DNA of 64,000 nt from Maridesulfovibrio sp. (GCF_963677005.1 NZ_OY781616.1:248001-312000); one strand, 5' to 3'. Numbered from the stretch's first letter, positions 1-8,539 are shown. Made by a program: numbers and translations. The notes: generated from the sequence alone by a model not told the origin.

Positions 1-470
1 GTGCCGGTGGCAAGATTCGTCTCATCATTCACACTGCGCGTCCCGGTATCATCATCGGCCGTAAAGGTGTTGAAATCGAGAAGCTTCGTGAAGATCTTCG
101 TAGAAAATTCAATAAAGAATTCGCTCTCGAAGTAAGTGAAATCCGCCGTCCGGAAACCGACGCGCAGCTCGTTGCAGAGAATATTGCTCAGCAGCTTGAG
201 CGCCGTGTGGCTTTCCGCCGCGCCATGAAGCGCATTGTGGGCCTGGCCCAGAAGTTCGGCGCAGAGGGCATCAAAGTGGCATGTGCCGGCCGTCTCGCCG
301 GTGCTGAAATCGCACGTACCGAATGGTATCGCGAAGGCCGTGTGCCCCTTCAGACTCTCAGAGCCGACATCGATTACGGTGTAGCAAGAGCCAACACCAC
401 TTACGGTGTTATCGGCGTTAAGGTCTGGATCTTCAAAGGTGAAATTCTCGACCACGAGGTGGACCAGTAA
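1..470 (+). CDS. rpsC: 30S ribosomal protein S3 (uS3), 5' truncated by window edge
   Basis: Small-subunit protein uS3, located at the mRNA entry side of the 30S head. The window opens inside the gene: 155 codons are visible in the frame that starts at base 3 and ends with TAA at 468-470, so roughly 55-75 N-terminal residues are missing compared with the usual 210-230. The KH type II core is visible near the left edge (GIIIGRKG), followed by the typical C-terminal half ([27 protein letters not shown]). It is the first visible gene of a 22-gene ribosomal cluster, and its stop overlaps the rplP start by one base (TAATG), which suggests translational coupling. Confidence 0.97.
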   Translation, partial: AGGKIRLIIHTARPGIIIGRKGVEIEKLREDLRRKFNKEFALEVSEIRRPETDAQLVAENIAQQLERRVAFRRAMKRIVGLAQKFGAEGIKVACAGRLAGAEIARTEWYREGRVPLQTLRADIDYGVARANTTYGVIGVKVWIFKGEILDHEVDQ

Positions 471-883
471 TGTTATCACCTAAGAAAGTTAAATTCCGTA
501 AACGTCAGAAAGGTCGTCTGAAAGGTAAAGCGCAGCGCGGTTCCACTATCGCATTCGGCGATATCGCCATCAAGACTCTGGAACACGGCAAGCTGAGCAA
601 CAACCAGATTGAAGCAGCACGTATCGCTATCATGCGTCACATCAAGCGTGGCGGACAGGTATGGATCAGGGTTTTCCCCGATGTACCCGTTACCGCCAAG
701 CCTGCTGAAGTCAGACAGGGTAAAGGTAAAGGTTCCCCGGTCGGTTGGTGCGCTCCGGTTAAACCCGGTCGCATTCTGTACGAAGTAAAAGGTGTGGACA
801 TTGAACTGGCCAGAGAAGCTCTGGTCCGTGCATCCCACAAGCTTCCTGTCAAGACTGCTATTGTAGTTAAGGAGGTAATGTAG
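470..883 (+). CDS. rplP: 50S ribosomal protein L16 (uL16)
   Basis: Large-subunit protein uL16, which binds 23S rRNA close to the A-site and helps place tRNA. The 137-residue product has the normal family length and shows the expected N-terminus ([16 protein letters not shown]), the [16 protein letters not shown] segment near residue 100 and the ELAREAL...KLPVKT tail. The ATG overlaps the rpsC stop. The next gene, rpmC, starts one base after its stop. Order S3-L16-L29-S17 is the standard one, so identity is not in doubt. Confidence 0.98.
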   Translation: MLSPKKVKFRKRQKGRLKGKAQRGSTIAFGDIAIKTLEHGKLSNNQIEAARIAIMRHIKRGGQVWIRVFPDVPVTAKPAEVRQGKGKGSPVGWCAPVKPGRILYEVKGVDIELAREALVRASHKLPVKTAIVVKEVM

Positions 884-884
884 A

Positions 885-1079
885 ATGAAAGCCACAGAAC
901 TTCGTGAACTCGACGGCGCTGCTCTGAACGAGAAGCTTGCAGAAGCCCGCAAGGAGCTTTTCAATCTTCGTTTTCAGCACGCAACCGCACAGCTGGAAAA
1001 CACCCAGAAACTGTCCGATGTCAAAAAAGACATCGCTAAGATTCTCACCGTTCAGCGTGAAAAGGAACTGGGAGCATAA
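885..1079 (+). CDS. rpmC: 50S ribosomal protein L29 (uL29)
   Basis: Small all-helical protein uL29 at the peptide-exit side of the 50S subunit, where it contributes to the docking surface for exit-site factors. The 64-residue product carries the family pattern: ELRELD at the start, KELFNLRFQHATAQLENT in the middle (the hallmark of L29), and a basic tail. Start ATG at 885 follows the purine-rich rplP end, where an AAGGAGG-like stretch (869-875) can serve as ribosome binding site. It lies between rplP and rpsQ as in most bacteria. Confidence 0.98.
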   Translation: MKATELRELDGAALNEKLAEARKELFNLRFQHATAQLENTQKLSDVKKDIAKILTVQREKELGA

Positions 1080-1082
1080 GCC

Positions 1083-1349
1083 ATGGCAGAGCTTAATCTG
1101 AAAGGAAACAGGCGCGTGCTGACCGGCGTGGTTATCAGCGACAAGGCCGACAAGACTATTGTCGTCCGCGTTGAGACCCTCGTGAAGCATCCCCTGTATA
1201 AAAAATTCATCCGTCGTCACACCAAATTCATGGCGCATGATCCTGCCAATGAATGCGGCGTAGGCGATAAGGTACAGATTGTTGAATTCCGCCCCCTTAG
1301 CCGGCGCAAAAGGTGGCATTTAGATAAAATACTGGAAAAAGCAGTTTAG
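1083..1349 (+). CDS. rpsQ: 30S ribosomal protein S17 (uS17)
   Basis: Primary 16S rRNA-binding protein uS17 with an OB fold. The 88-residue product has the S17 signature: GVVISDKADKTIVV near the start and VETLVKHPLYKKFIRR with the HDPANECGVGDKV loop, then IVEFRPLSRRKRW. It starts four bases after the rpmC stop. Length and neighbours (rpmC, rplN) are standard. Confidence 0.98.
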   Translation: MAELNLKGNRRVLTGVVISDKADKTIVVRVETLVKHPLYKKFIRRHTKFMAHDPANECGVGDKVQIVEFRPLSRRKRWHLDKILEKAV

Positions 1350-1359
1350 GGGATAAGCT

Positions 1360-1728
1360 ATGATTCAGGTAGAATCTAAACTTGACGTAGCAGACAACTC
1401 TGGCGCCAAGCAGGTATCCTGCATCAAGGTACTTGGTGGCTCCAAGAGGCGTTACGCCAGTGTCGGAGACATTATTGTGGTTTCCGTTAAGGAAGCGATG
1501 CCCCATTCCAAAGTGAAGAAGGGCGCTGTGATGAAAGCAGTCGTTGTTCGTACCAAGAAAGAAATTGGTCGTCCCGACGGTTCCTACATCAAGTTCGACA
1601 ATAACTCTGCCGTTCTTCTGAACAACTCCATGGAACCCCTGGGGACCCGTATTTTCGGGCCCGTAGCCAGAGAACTCAGAGCCGCAGGCTTCATGAAGAT
1701 CGTTTCCCTGGCACCAGAGGTTCTGTAA
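1360..1728 (+). CDS. rplN: 50S ribosomal protein L14 (uL14)
   Basis: Large-subunit protein uL14, which forms an intersubunit bridge and contacts L19. The 122-residue product is full length and highly typical: [17 protein letters not shown] at the start, [13 protein letters not shown], then [21 protein letters not shown] and [13 protein letters not shown]. An AGGGGATAAGCT stretch just before the ATG provides the ribosome binding site. First gene of the spc-like part of the cluster, with a ten-base gap from rpsQ and no visible promoter in that gap. Confidence 0.98.
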   Translation: MIQVESKLDVADNSGAKQVSCIKVLGGSKRRYASVGDIIVVSVKEAMPHSKVKKGAVMKAVVVRTKKEIGRPDGSYIKFDNNSAVLLNNSMEPLGTRIFGPVARELRAAGFMKIVSLAPEVL

Positions 1729-1753
1729 TCCTTATCACAAGAAGGTAAACGGC

Positions 1754-2071
1754 ATGAACAAGATACATGTTGATGACAAAGTTATGGTCATCGCCGGCAA
1801 GGATAAGGGGAAGATCGGTAAGGTCCTCAAGATCAGCCGCAAGAAGGACACTGTCCTTATTGAGCAGGTAAACATGGTTTCAAGGCACACCAAGCCTAAT
1901 CCCTATGCTAACCAGCCCGGCGGCATCGTTGAGAAAGAAGCCCCTGTTCACATTTCCAACGTACAGGTCGTGTGCCCCTCGTGCACCAAGGCCACCAGAG
2001 TTGGAGTTCGTGAGACCGAAGACGGAAAGAATGTCCGTTTTTGTAAAAAATGTAACGAAATCATCGACTAG
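1754..2071 (+). CDS. rplX: 50S ribosomal protein L24 (uL24) with C-terminal Cys4 motif
   Basis: Assembly-initiating protein uL24, which binds the 5' end of 23S rRNA. The 105-residue product has the N-terminal KOW motif ([16 protein letters not shown], residues 10-25) and the [22 protein letters not shown] core. The C-terminus carries two cysteine pairs, C74/C77 (CPSC) and C97/C100 (CKKC), a layout that could bind zinc; many L24 proteins lack them. A 25-base gap separates it from rplN and contains an AGAAGG ribosome binding site. Confidence 0.98.
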   Translation: MNKIHVDDKVMVIAGKDKGKIGKVLKISRKKDTVLIEQVNMVSRHTKPNPYANQPGGIVEKEAPVHISNVQVVCPSCTKATRVGVRETEDGKNVRFCKKCNEIID

Positions 2072-2080
2072 GGTTTTGCG

Positions 2081-2620
2081 ATGACACGTCTCGAAAAAAT
2101 ATACACGGACAAGGTCGCCCCGGCTCTCAACAAGGAGTTCGGGTACAAGAGTTCGATGGAGATTCCCGGTATCAAGGCAATCTCTCTCAATATCGGACTC
2201 GGTGAAGCAAGCCAGAACTCAAAGCTCATTGATGGCGCTGTTGATGAACTGACCGCACTTTCCGGTCAGAAAGCAGTTGTCACCAGAGCGAAAAAGTCAA
2301 TTGCAGCTTTTAAACTGCGCGAAGGAATGCCCGTTGGTTCCCGTGTGACTCTCCGTAGAGAGCTCATGTGGGACTTCCTGGACAAGCTTATCAGCTTTGC
2401 ACTTCCCCGCGTCCGCGACTTTCGCGGAATTCCTGACAAGGGCTTCGATGGCCGCGGCAACTTCACCCTCGGAATCAAGGAACTGACTATCTTTCCTGAG
2501 ATTCAGCTCGACAGAGTCGAGGTAACCAAAGGGATGAACGTGACTATCGTCACCTCCGCTAAAACAGACAAAGAAGGCAAGATGCTCCTCGAGCTTCTTG
2601 GTATGCCCTTCAAGAAATAG
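2081..2620 (+). CDS. rplE: 50S ribosomal protein L5 (uL5)
   Basis: Protein uL5, which binds 5S rRNA and anchors the central protuberance to the large subunit. The 179-residue product is the usual length. Diagnostic stretches are the N-terminal [12 protein letters not shown], the [22 protein letters not shown] segment around residues 66-87, and [17 protein letters not shown] with the following [11 protein letters not shown]. It sits ten bases after rplX and twelve bases before the TTG start of rpsN. Confidence 0.98.
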   Translation: MTRLEKIYTDKVAPALNKEFGYKSSMEIPGIKAISLNIGLGEASQNSKLIDGAVDELTALSGQKAVVTRAKKSIAAFKLREGMPVGSRVTLRRELMWDFLDKLISFALPRVRDFRGIPDKGFDGRGNFTLGIKELTIFPEIQLDRVEVTKGMNVTIVTSAKTDKEGKMLLELLGMPFKK

Positions 2621-2631
2621 GAGGAATCGTT

Positions 2632-2817
2632 TTGGCCAGGACAGCTTTAAAAGTTAAGGCAAAACGTAAGCCGAAGTTCAAGGTACGCGAATACAACAGA
2701 TGTCCCATCTGCGGACGTCCTCGCGCATTCCTGCGCAAATACGGCATCTGCCGTATCTGCTTCAGGGAAAAGGCCCTTGCGGGTGAACTTCCCGGCGTGC
2801 GTAAAGCCAGCTGGTAA
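2632..2817 (+). CDS. rpsN: 30S ribosomal protein S14, zinc-binding short form (uS14)
   Basis: Protein uS14 of the 30S head, in the short zinc-containing form. The 61-residue product has four cysteines spaced as a zinc ribbon, C24, C27, C40 and C43 (CPICGRP and CRICFRE), unlike the ~100-residue zinc-free form. Translation starts at TTG 2632, preceded by AGGAGG-like sequence (2619-2625); no ATG is available without losing conserved residues. It lies in the normal place between rplE and rpsH. Confidence 0.97.
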   Translation: MARTALKVKAKRKPKFKVREYNRCPICGRPRAFLRKYGICRICFREKALAGELPGVRKASW

Positions 2818-2832
2818 TATAAGGAGTTTAAA

Positions 2833-3216
2833 ATGCCTGTTGTCGATCCTATCGCCGATATGCTGACCCGCATTCGTAATGCTCACGGTGCTTATCACAA
2901 GTCCGTCTGCATTCCCGGGTCCAATATCAAAACAGCTATCGCCGGGATTCTTAAGGAAGAAGGCTACATCTCCGACTTCGAAACCGAAGGTCGCGATATC
3001 AGCCTCACCCTTAAGTATGTTGATGGAAAAGCCCTTATCAGCGGCATGAAGAAAATCAGCAAGCCCGGACGTCGCGTTTTCGTAGGCGTTGAAGATATTC
3101 CCTCCGTTCTCAACGGACTTGGGATTTGTATACTTTCCACATCCAAGGGTGTAGTTGACGGCGCTAAAGCCAAAGAGCTTAACGTCGGCGGCGAACTCTT
3201 GTGCGAAATCTGGTAG
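2833..3216 (+). CDS. rpsH: 30S ribosomal protein S8 (uS8)
   Basis: 16S rRNA-binding protein uS8, needed for assembly of the 30S platform and, in E. coli, the translational repressor of the spc operon. The 127-residue product starts with the family motif DPIADMLTRIRNAH and ends with GVVDGAKAKELNVGGELLCEIW, in which the STSKGVVDGAKA stretch is the S8 signature. A strong AAGGAG ribosome binding site lies upstream (2821-2826). Whether this S8 represses its own operon cannot be judged from the sequence. Confidence 0.98.
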   Translation: MPVVDPIADMLTRIRNAHGAYHKSVCIPGSNIKTAIAGILKEEGYISDFETEGRDISLTLKYVDGKALISGMKKISKPGRRVFVGVEDIPSVLNGLGICILSTSKGVVDGAKAKELNVGGELLCEIW

Positions 3217-3228
3217 TGAGGGTTTAAA

Positions 3229-3768
3229 ATGTCCAGAATTGGAAAAAAACCTATTGAAATACCTGCCGGAGTGGAAGTTACCGTTGGTGCCGAAGTGGTT
3301 TCCGTTAAGGGCCCCAAAGGTACCATCACCACCCCGGTACACCCCATGGTCAGCTTCAATGTAGCTGACAATGCGGTCGAGGTGAAGAGGTCTGGCGATA
3401 CCCGTCAGGAACGTGCTCAGCACGGACTGCACCGCTCCCTGCTTTCCAACTGCATTGAAGGAGTCACCAAAGGCTTCTCCAAGACTTTGGAAGTGGTCGG
3501 TGTCGGTTATAAAGTTGGCGTACAGGGTAAAAACGTCGTTCTCAACGTCGGTTTCTCCCACCCTGTCAACTTTGAATTGCCTGCTGGGATTGAAGCCACT
3601 GCCGAGGGCAACACCAAACTGACCATCAGCGGTATTGACAAGCAGATGGTCGGTGAAGTCGCCGCTCAGCTTCGTCGTGTACGTCCGCCCGAACCTTACA
3701 AAGGCAAGGGTGTCAAGTACATTGATGAACAGATCAGACGTAAAGCCGGTAAGTCCGGTAAAAAGTAG
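3229..3768 (+). CDS. rplF: 50S ribosomal protein L6 (uL6)
   Basis: Protein uL6, which lies near the factor-binding site and the sarcin-ricin loop of 23S rRNA. The 179-residue product shows the N-terminal MSRIGKKPIEIPAGVEV, the first repeat ending near residue 80, and the C-terminal L6 signature (PPEPYKGKGVKYIDE, residues ~150-165). It follows rpsH after twelve bases containing a GAGG binding site and precedes rplR by nine bases. Confidence 0.98.
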   Translation: MSRIGKKPIEIPAGVEVTVGAEVVSVKGPKGTITTPVHPMVSFNVADNAVEVKRSGDTRQERAQHGLHRSLLSNCIEGVTKGFSKTLEVVGVGYKVGVQGKNVVLNVGFSHPVNFELPAGIEATAEGNTKLTISGIDKQMVGEVAAQLRRVRPPEPYKGKGVKYIDEQIRRKAGKSGKK

Positions 3769-3777
3769 GGTATAGCC

Positions 3778-4137
3778 ATGAAAATGACTAAAGAACAGGC
3801 AAGACGCCGCAAAAAGATCCGTATCCGCAAAAAAATCAGCGGAACCGCGAATCGCCCGCGTCTTGTAGTTTTCCGTTCAAATAAGTACATCTACGCTCAG
3901 CTCGTGGATGATCTCATTGGCAAAACCGTGACCGCTTCTTCTTCAAAGGCTCTCGCCAAAGACGGCGAAGCAGTGAAGCTTACCTGCGAAACTGCTGCTG
4001 CCGTAGGCAAGGACATCGCAGCCAAGGCTAAGGAACTCAATATAGAGCAGGTCGTATTCGACCGTAGCGGTTATATATATCACGGCAGGGTTAAGGCCCT
4101 TGCAGACGGCGCTCGTGAGGGTGGCCTGAAATTCTAA
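3778..4137 (+). CDS. rplR: 50S ribosomal protein L18 (uL18)
   Basis: Protein uL18, which binds 5S rRNA together with L5. The 119-residue product carries the basic N-terminus ([15 protein letters not shown]), the [18 protein letters not shown] segment, and the family's C-terminal [24 protein letters not shown]. It sits between rplF and rpsE with a GTAGGGTA binding site before the ATG. Confidence 0.98.
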   Translation: MKMTKEQARRRKKIRIRKKISGTANRPRLVVFRSNKYIYAQLVDDLIGKTVTASSSKALAKDGEAVKLTCETAAAVGKDIAAKAKELNIEQVVFDRSGYIYHGRVKALADGAREGGLKF

Positions 4138-4153
4138 ACTTATGGGAATATCC

Positions 4154-4645
4154 ATGGAACAGAATGATCTGGGTCTGATTGAAAAAATCGTTTATCTCAA
4201 CCGAGTCGCTAAAGTTGTGAAGGGTGGTAGAAGGTTTTCCTTCAGTGCCCTGGTTGTGGTAGGTGACGGTAAAGGTCAGGTCGGTTTCGGACTTGGTAAG
4301 GCTAACGAAGTTCCTGAAGCTATCAGGAAAGCTTCCGAAAAAGCCCGCAAGGAAATGATTGCCGTTCCTCTTCTGGACGGAACACTTCCTTACGAAGTCC
4401 TCGGCCGCTACGGTGCAGGACGCGTTATGCTCAAGCCCGCATCTAAAGGTACCGGTATTATTGCCGGCGGTCCTGTGCGTGCGGTACTTGAAGTCGTGGG
4501 CGTACACGATATCCTTACCAAGGCTATCGGCACCAACAACCCGCATAATGTCCTTCGCGCGACTATCGCCGGACTTGCTTCCCTTCGCAGTGCTGACGAA
4601 GTTTCTCAGCTCCGCGGGAAGACAGTTGTGACTCCCAGAAAGTAG
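4154..4645 (+). CDS. rpsE: 30S ribosomal protein S5 (uS5)
   Basis: Protein uS5, which lines the mRNA entry channel and affects decoding accuracy. I place the start at ATG 4154 (MEQNDLGL), because GGGA at 4144-4147 sits six bases before it, whereas an in-frame ATG at 4142 has no binding site. The 163-residue product shows the N-terminal S5 double-stranded RNA-binding domain ([19 protein letters not shown]) and the C-terminal domain ([21 protein letters not shown], residues ~95-115). Neighbours rplR and rpmD are as expected. Confidence 0.97.
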   Translation: MEQNDLGLIEKIVYLNRVAKVVKGGRRFSFSALVVVGDGKGQVGFGLGKANEVPEAIRKASEKARKEMIAVPLLDGTLPYEVLGRYGAGRVMLKPASKGTGIIAGGPVRAVLEVVGVHDILTKAIGTNNPHNVLRATIAGLASLRSADEVSQLRGKTVVTPRK

Positions 4646-4656
4646 GAGGACTGAAA

Positions 4657-4830
4657 ATGCTTAAGGTTAAACTCGTACGCAGCAAGATCGGCTGCACTCC
4701 CAAACAGCGTGCCACTCTGAAGGCTATGGGACTGCGGAAGATCCGGCAGGAAAAGAGCTTCGATGACACTTCCTCCACCAGAGGGATGATCAGCAAAGTT
4801 GAGCACCTTGTGGAGGTAACCAAATCATGA
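4657..4830 (+). CDS. rpmD: 50S ribosomal protein L30 (uL30), 57 aa
   Basis: Small protein uL30 of the large subunit, absent from some bacterial groups. The gene encodes only 57 residues. The product begins MLKVKLVRSKIGC, continues with PKQRATLKAMGLRKI, the family hallmark, and ends VEHLVEVTKS. A strong AGGAGG binding site lies at 4645-4650. The TGA stop at 4828-4830 overlaps the rplO ATG at 4827 (ATGA), so the two are probably translationally coupled. Position between rpsE and rplO matches other bacteria. Confidence 0.97.
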   Translation: MLKVKLVRSKIGCTPKQRATLKAMGLRKIRQEKSFDDTSSTRGMISKVEHLVEVTKS

Positions 4831-5273
4831 GGCTGCACGAAATATATCCGTTCGAAGAAGAACGTAAAAATCGCAAGCGCGTAGGTCGCGGCGGTGGCTC
4901 CGGCTGGGGTGGAACCTCCGGCAAGGGTCATAAAGGACAGAACGCCCGCTCCGGCGGTGGTGTTCCGGCCTGGTTTGAAGGCGGTCAGATGCCTTTGGCC
5001 CGTCGTCTGCCCAAGCGCGGTTTCAAGAACCCCTTCCGTGAAGAGTATGCATCTCTTAACGTAGGTCAGATTCTTGGAGCTTTCGAAGGCAAAACCGAAA
5101 TCACCCTTGATGACATTTACGAAAGAGGTCTTTGCAAAAAAGGCGCTCTGGTAAAAGTTCTCGGTATGGGTGAAGTAAGTGGCGCGGTAACCATAGAGGC
5201 TCATCGCTTCAGCGCGTCCGCAGCTGAAAAGATCACAAAGGCCGGTGGTACGGCTAAAGCCCTGGAAGGATAA
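4827..5273 (+). CDS. rplO: 50S ribosomal protein L15 (uL15)
   Basis: Protein uL15, a late-assembly protein of the 50S subunit. The 148-residue product begins MRLHEIYPFEEERKNRKRVGRG and contains the glycine-rich N-terminal tail (GGSGWGGTSGKGHKGQNAR), then FEGGQMPLARRLPKRGF, and the C-terminal VTIEAHRFSASAAEKITKAGG signature. ATG overlaps the rpmD stop, and the secY start codon follows the stop after three bases. Confidence 0.98.
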   Translation: MRLHEIYPFEEERKNRKRVGRGGGSGWGGTSGKGHKGQNARSGGGVPAWFEGGQMPLARRLPKRGFKNPFREEYASLNVGQILGAFEGKTEITLDDIYERGLCKKGALVKVLGMGEVSGAVTIEAHRFSASAAEKITKAGGTAKALEG

Positions 5274-5276
5274 AAC

Positions 5277-6590
5277 GTGGCATTGTCTGGCGTTGATAAT
5301 CTTTCCCGCATGCCGGAACTGAAGAAAAAGATCTTCTGGACTTTTCTTCTTCTGGCTGTCTACCGGGTCGGGATTCATATCCCGGTCCCGGGCGTAGACA
5401 GTTCAGCATTGGCCGATTTTTTTGAGAGTGTTTCCAACACTCTCTTCGGCCTTTTTGACATGTTTTCCGGTGGCGGGTTGCGTAACTTGTCCATATTCGC
5501 GTTAGGGATCATGCCCTATATCTCCGCGTCTATCATCATCCAACTTCTTAATGTAGTTAGTCCTGAACTCAAGCGGCTTAGTCAGGAAGGGGCTCAAGGA
5601 CGCAAGAAGATCACCCAGTACACCAGGTACGGCACCGTACTGATTACAATCGTTCAAGGCTTCGGTATCGCTATCGGCCTTGAAAGCATGACCAGTCCGA
5701 CAGGTGCTCCTATTGTGCTGCATGCAGGATGGTCTTTCAGACTGATAACCATCCTGACCCTCACTGCAGGGACCGTCTTCCTGATGTGGCTCGGTGAACA
5801 GATGACCGAGAAAGGTATCGGAAACGGAATTTCCATGATTATTTTTGCCGGTATTGTTGCCGGGTTGCCCCGTGCGATCTTCAATACCGTCAGACTTATG
5901 CAGGCAGGGGAAATAACCCTTTTCCTGCTTTTGTTTGTAATGGTTTTCATGATAGCCATTCTGGCATTTATCGTATTCATGGAACGCGGACAGCGAAGGG
6001 TTCCAATTCATTATGCCAAGCGAATGATGGGACGCAAGATGATGGGTGGACAGACCACTCATCTTCCTTTGAGAATCAACACCGCAGGTGTTATTCCCCC
6101 CATTTTTGCTTCAAGTATTCTGATGTTCCCCGCAACTCTGGCGAACTTCTTCCCCAAGAATGAAGTTCTTTCCCAGGTTTCCGCATACTTCAGACCTGAT
6201 GCCATAATTTATAATGTTATTTACATCTCCCTGATCATATTTTTCTGTTACTTCTACACCGCGATCATTTTTGATCCCAAAGGAATTGCAGAGAATATTC
6301 AGAAGCAGGGAGGTTTTATCCCCGGAATCCGTCCCGGCGCCAAGACTCGCGAGTACATAGACCGCGTTCTTGCCAGGATTACTCTCTGGGGTTCTCTGTA
6401 CGTGGCTGCTATCTGCGTACTGCCCATGATCATGATCTCCCAGTTGAATGTCCCGTTCTACTTCGGTGGAACCGCACTGCTGATTGTTGTAGGTGTTGCA
6501 ATGGACTTTATGGGTAAGATTGAATCCTACATGATTTCGCGTCAATATGAAGGACTCATGGGTAAGGGCAGCAAACTCAAGGGCAGGTAG
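5277..6590 (+). CDS. secY: Protein translocase subunit SecY
   Basis: Central channel of the Sec translocase in the inner membrane; it moves unfolded proteins across or into the membrane with SecE, SecG and SecA. The 437-residue product is full length and has about ten hydrophobic segments, starting with FWTFLLLAVYRVGIHIPVPG. Conserved signatures include GIMPYISASIIIQLL (plug/lateral gate region) and the cytoplasmic loops MEKGIGNGIS-like EKGIGNGISM and RRVPIHYAKR. Translation starts with GTG at 5277, three bases after rplO. The adenylate kinase gene that often follows secY in other bacteria is not present. Confidence 0.98.
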   Translation: MALSGVDNLSRMPELKKKIFWTFLLLAVYRVGIHIPVPGVDSSALADFFESVSNTLFGLFDMFSGGGLRNLSIFALGIMPYISASIIIQLLNVVSPELKRLSQEGAQGRKKITQYTRYGTVLITIVQGFGIAIGLESMTSPTGAPIVLHAGWSFRLITILTLTAGTVFLMWLGEQMTEKGIGNGISMIIFAGIVAGLPRAIFNTVRLMQAGEITLFLLLFVMVFMIAILAFIVFMERGQRRVPIHYAKRMMGRKMMGGQTTHLPLRINTAGVIPPIFASSILMFPATLANFFPKNEVLSQVSAYFRPDAIIYNVIYISLIIFFCYFYTAIIFDPKGIAENIQKQGGFIPGIRPGAKTREYIDRVLARITLWGSLYVAAICVLPMIMISQLNVPFYFGGTALLIVVGVAMDFMGKIESYMISRQYEGLMGKGSKLKGR

Positions 6591-6595
6591 TTGCT

Positions 6596-7363
6596 TTGAA
6601 AAAGTACAGAGGTATCTACCTCAAAAATGACAAGGAGATTGGCCTCATGCGTGAGGCCAATCGTCTTGTTTCCAAGATACTGGATATGCTCGGTGAAGCC
6701 ATTCGTCCGGGTATAACTACGATGGATCTGGAAAAGATCGCCTGCAAAGCCTGCGATGACTTTGATGTCAAGCCGGCTTTTAAAGGTTATCACGGCTTCC
6801 CGTTTGCACTGTGCTGTTCCGTGAACGAGGAGATTGTGCACGGATTTCCTTCCGACAAACGGATTTTGAATGTCGGCGATATCGTAAGTATCGATATGGG
6901 CGTCATCTTTCAGGGTTTCTACGGCGATTCAGCCCGTACTTATCCTGTTGGGGATGTTTCCGATGAAATTTCTCGTCTCCTGGATGTCACCCGCGAGTCC
7001 CTGATGCTCGGCATCAAGCAGGCAATCCCCGGAAACAACCTTTATGATATTTCAAAAGCGGTTCAGGATTACGCAGAAGCCGAAGGGTTCGGTGTGGTAA
7101 GAAGGTTTGTGGGGCACGGCATCGGCCGGAACCTGCACGAAAAACCGGAAGTACCCAATTTTGTCCCTTCAGGACTTCCCGGAGTCCAGCTCAAGAGCGG
7201 AATGGTTTTGGCCATAGAACCGATGGTCACTCAAGGCAGCTATGATATCGAGATTCTCGAAGATCGCTGGACTGCCGTTACCAAGGACAGGAAGCTGTCC
7301 GCGCATTTTGAGCACACAGTTGCCGTAACCGTTGACGGACCGGTAATTTTAAGTCTGTCCTGA
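6596..7363 (+). CDS. map: Methionine aminopeptidase, type I
   Basis: Cytoplasmic metalloenzyme that removes the initiator methionine from new proteins. The 255-residue product has the pita-bread fold signature with all five metal ligands visible: D100 (IDMGV), D111 (YGDSART), H174 (GHGIG), E208 (AIEPM) and E239 (FEHTV), plus H82 (VHGFP). No N-terminal zinc-finger extension is present. The start is TTG at 6596, five bases after secY, inside GGTAGTTGC; other in-frame starts would remove conserved residues. The secY-map order without adk or infA is a local feature of this cluster. Confidence 0.97.
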   Translation: MKKYRGIYLKNDKEIGLMREANRLVSKILDMLGEAIRPGITTMDLEKIACKACDDFDVKPAFKGYHGFPFALCCSVNEEIVHGFPSDKRILNVGDIVSIDMGVIFQGFYGDSARTYPVGDVSDEISRLLDVTRESLMLGIKQAIPGNNLYDISKAVQDYAEAEGFGVVRRFVGHGIGRNLHEKPEVPNFVPSGLPGVQLKSGMVLAIEPMVTQGSYDIEILEDRWTAVTKDRKLSAHFEHTVAVTVDGPVILSLS

Positions 7364-7560
7364 CTTTTTTTAAAAGAGTAGGTTGCAGGGCTTGATTTTT
7401 CTAGAATCGTTCTGTAATGTTCACGTCTTGAATTTCGCGGCAACGAAAGACTGGCATGGATTTAACTGCCTATTAGCCGGGCAGTTGAACACATTGAATG
7501 GCCCCCGACCGGCTAGCTCCCGGTTGATAATCTGTAAAACTGCATTATTTGGAGACGGTC
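7364..7560 (+). other. 197-base untranslated leader between map and rpmJ with two inverted repeats
   Basis: This is the longest non-coding gap in the ribosomal cluster. It holds an inverted repeat AACTGCC (7464-7470) with GGCAGTT (7480-7486), and just downstream a second short one built from ACCGG and CCGGT around 7508-7530. A GGAGAC binding site precedes the rpmJ ATG. A 5-base stem AAGTC/GACTT followed by seven T after map (7351-7378) could be a weak terminator. In E. coli the alpha operon is regulated by S4 binding to a leader structure; a comparable role here is inference only. Confidence 0.4.
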
Positions 7561-7674
7561 ATGAAAGTAAGACCATCTGTTAAGAAGATTTGTCCCAAAT
7601 GCAAAGTAATCAGACGCAAGGGCGTGCTGAGGGTTATTTGTGAAAACCCCAGACACAAACAGCGTCAAGGATAG
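7561..7674 (+). CDS. rpmJ: 50S ribosomal protein L36 (bL36), zinc-binding form, 37 aa
   Basis: Smallest large-subunit protein, bL36, which binds 23S rRNA and usually one zinc ion. The 37-residue product [11 protein letters not shown]... contains the complete ligand set C11, C14, C27 and H32 (CPKC, ICENPRH). The ATG at 7561 follows GGAGACGGTC. It is the first gene of the alpha-operon part of the cluster, twelve bases before rpsM. The infA gene (initiation factor IF-1), common at this spot elsewhere, is absent. Confidence 0.97.
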
Positions 7675-7686
7675 AGAGGTATAACT

Positions 7687-8058
7687 GTGGCTCGTATCGC
7701 TGGAGTAGACCTTCCGAGAAACAAGCGTTTGGATATTGCATTGACTTACATCTACGGTGTAGGTCGGACTACCGCTCTCAAGATCCTTGATACCGTGGGT
7801 ATCGACTGGACCATCTCTACCGATGATCTCAGTGGCGAACAGGTTAATACCATCCGTAAGGAACTTGAAGATAATTACAAAGTTGAGGGTGACCTCCGCC
7901 GTGATCAGATCGCTGACATCAAGCGTCTCATGGATATCGGTTGTTACCGCGGACTTCGCCATCGTCGTGGACTGCCTGTTCGTGGTCAGAGTTCCAAGAC
8001 CAACGCAAGAACTCGCAAGGGTCCCCGTCGCTCTGTAATGAGCAGGAAGAAGAAATAA
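7687..8058 (+). CDS. rpsM: 30S ribosomal protein S13 (uS13)
   Basis: Protein uS13 of the 30S head, contacting P-site tRNA and forming bridges to the 50S subunit. The 123-residue product shows [21 protein letters not shown] at the start, the GIG-like helix-hairpin region, and the C-terminal [13 protein letters not shown] and TNARTRKGP motifs that define S13. It starts with GTG at 7687, preceded by AGAGGT at 7675-7680. The C-terminal basic tail (SRKKK) is normal. Confidence 0.98.
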   Translation: MARIAGVDLPRNKRLDIALTYIYGVGRTTALKILDTVGIDWTISTDDLSGEQVNTIRKELEDNYKVEGDLRRDQIADIKRLMDIGCYRGLRHRRGLPVRGQSSKTNARTRKGPRRSVMSRKKK

Positions 8059-8131
8059 TTCAATCCGCAGTTTTCAGACCATGCTAGGGTCTTTGCTGCT
8101 GATATAAATTCATCCATCTGGAGAGAATGGT
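8059..8131 (+). other. Structured spacer between rpsM and rpsK
   Basis: A 73-base gap in an otherwise tightly packed cluster. It can fold into a two-step hairpin: GCAG (8067-8070) with CTGC (8096-8099) outside and AGACC (8076-8080) with GGTCT (8088-8092) inside, loop ATGCTAG. There is no T-run after it, so a simple terminator is unlikely. It may be a processing or regulatory element, but nothing in the sequence proves a role. Confidence 0.4.
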
Positions 8132-8521
8132 ATGGCTAGACCTCGCCGTTCCGGCAAGAAAAAAGAGAAAAAGAATGTACCGGTGGGCATCGCCCACGTT
8201 AAGGCAACATTCAACAATACCATCATTACCTTTACTGATCTGAAAGGTAACGTCATCAGCTGGGCAACTTCCGGCGCTTCCGGTTTCAAGGGTTCCAGAA
8301 AGTCGACCCCTTTTGCTGCACAGGTAGCTGCTGAAACCGCTGCTAGAAAAGCTCAGGACCAGGGTATGCGTACCGTTGGTATTTTCGTCAAAGGCCCCGG
8401 CTCCGGTCGCGAAGCAGCAATGCGCGCAATCGGTAACGTCGGTATGAAGGTCAGCTTCATTCGCGATATCACACCCATCCCGCACAACGGCTGTCGTCCG
8501 CCGAAACGCCGCAGGGTCTAA
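8132..8521 (+). CDS. rpsK: 30S ribosomal protein S11 (uS11)
   Basis: Platform protein uS11, part of the mRNA exit region. The 129-residue product has the family core: [21 protein letters not shown], then [26 protein letters not shown], and the C-terminal [18 protein letters not shown], which is nearly invariant in bacteria. The ATG follows GGAGAG (8118-8123). A 73-base gap with a hairpin separates it from rpsM. Confidence 0.98.
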   Translation: MARPRRSGKKKEKKNVPVGIAHVKATFNNTIITFTDLKGNVISWATSGASGFKGSRKSTPFAAQVAAETAARKAQDQGMRTVGIFVKGPGSGREAAMRAIGNVGMKVSFIRDITPIPHNGCRPPKRRRV

Positions 8522-8539
8522 TTACGAAGGAGTAGAACC

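Noticed and set aside
2647..3561. 304-codon frame antisense to rpsN, rpsH and rplF
   Set aside because: It runs across three well-established ribosomal genes in their highly biased codon region; no motif.
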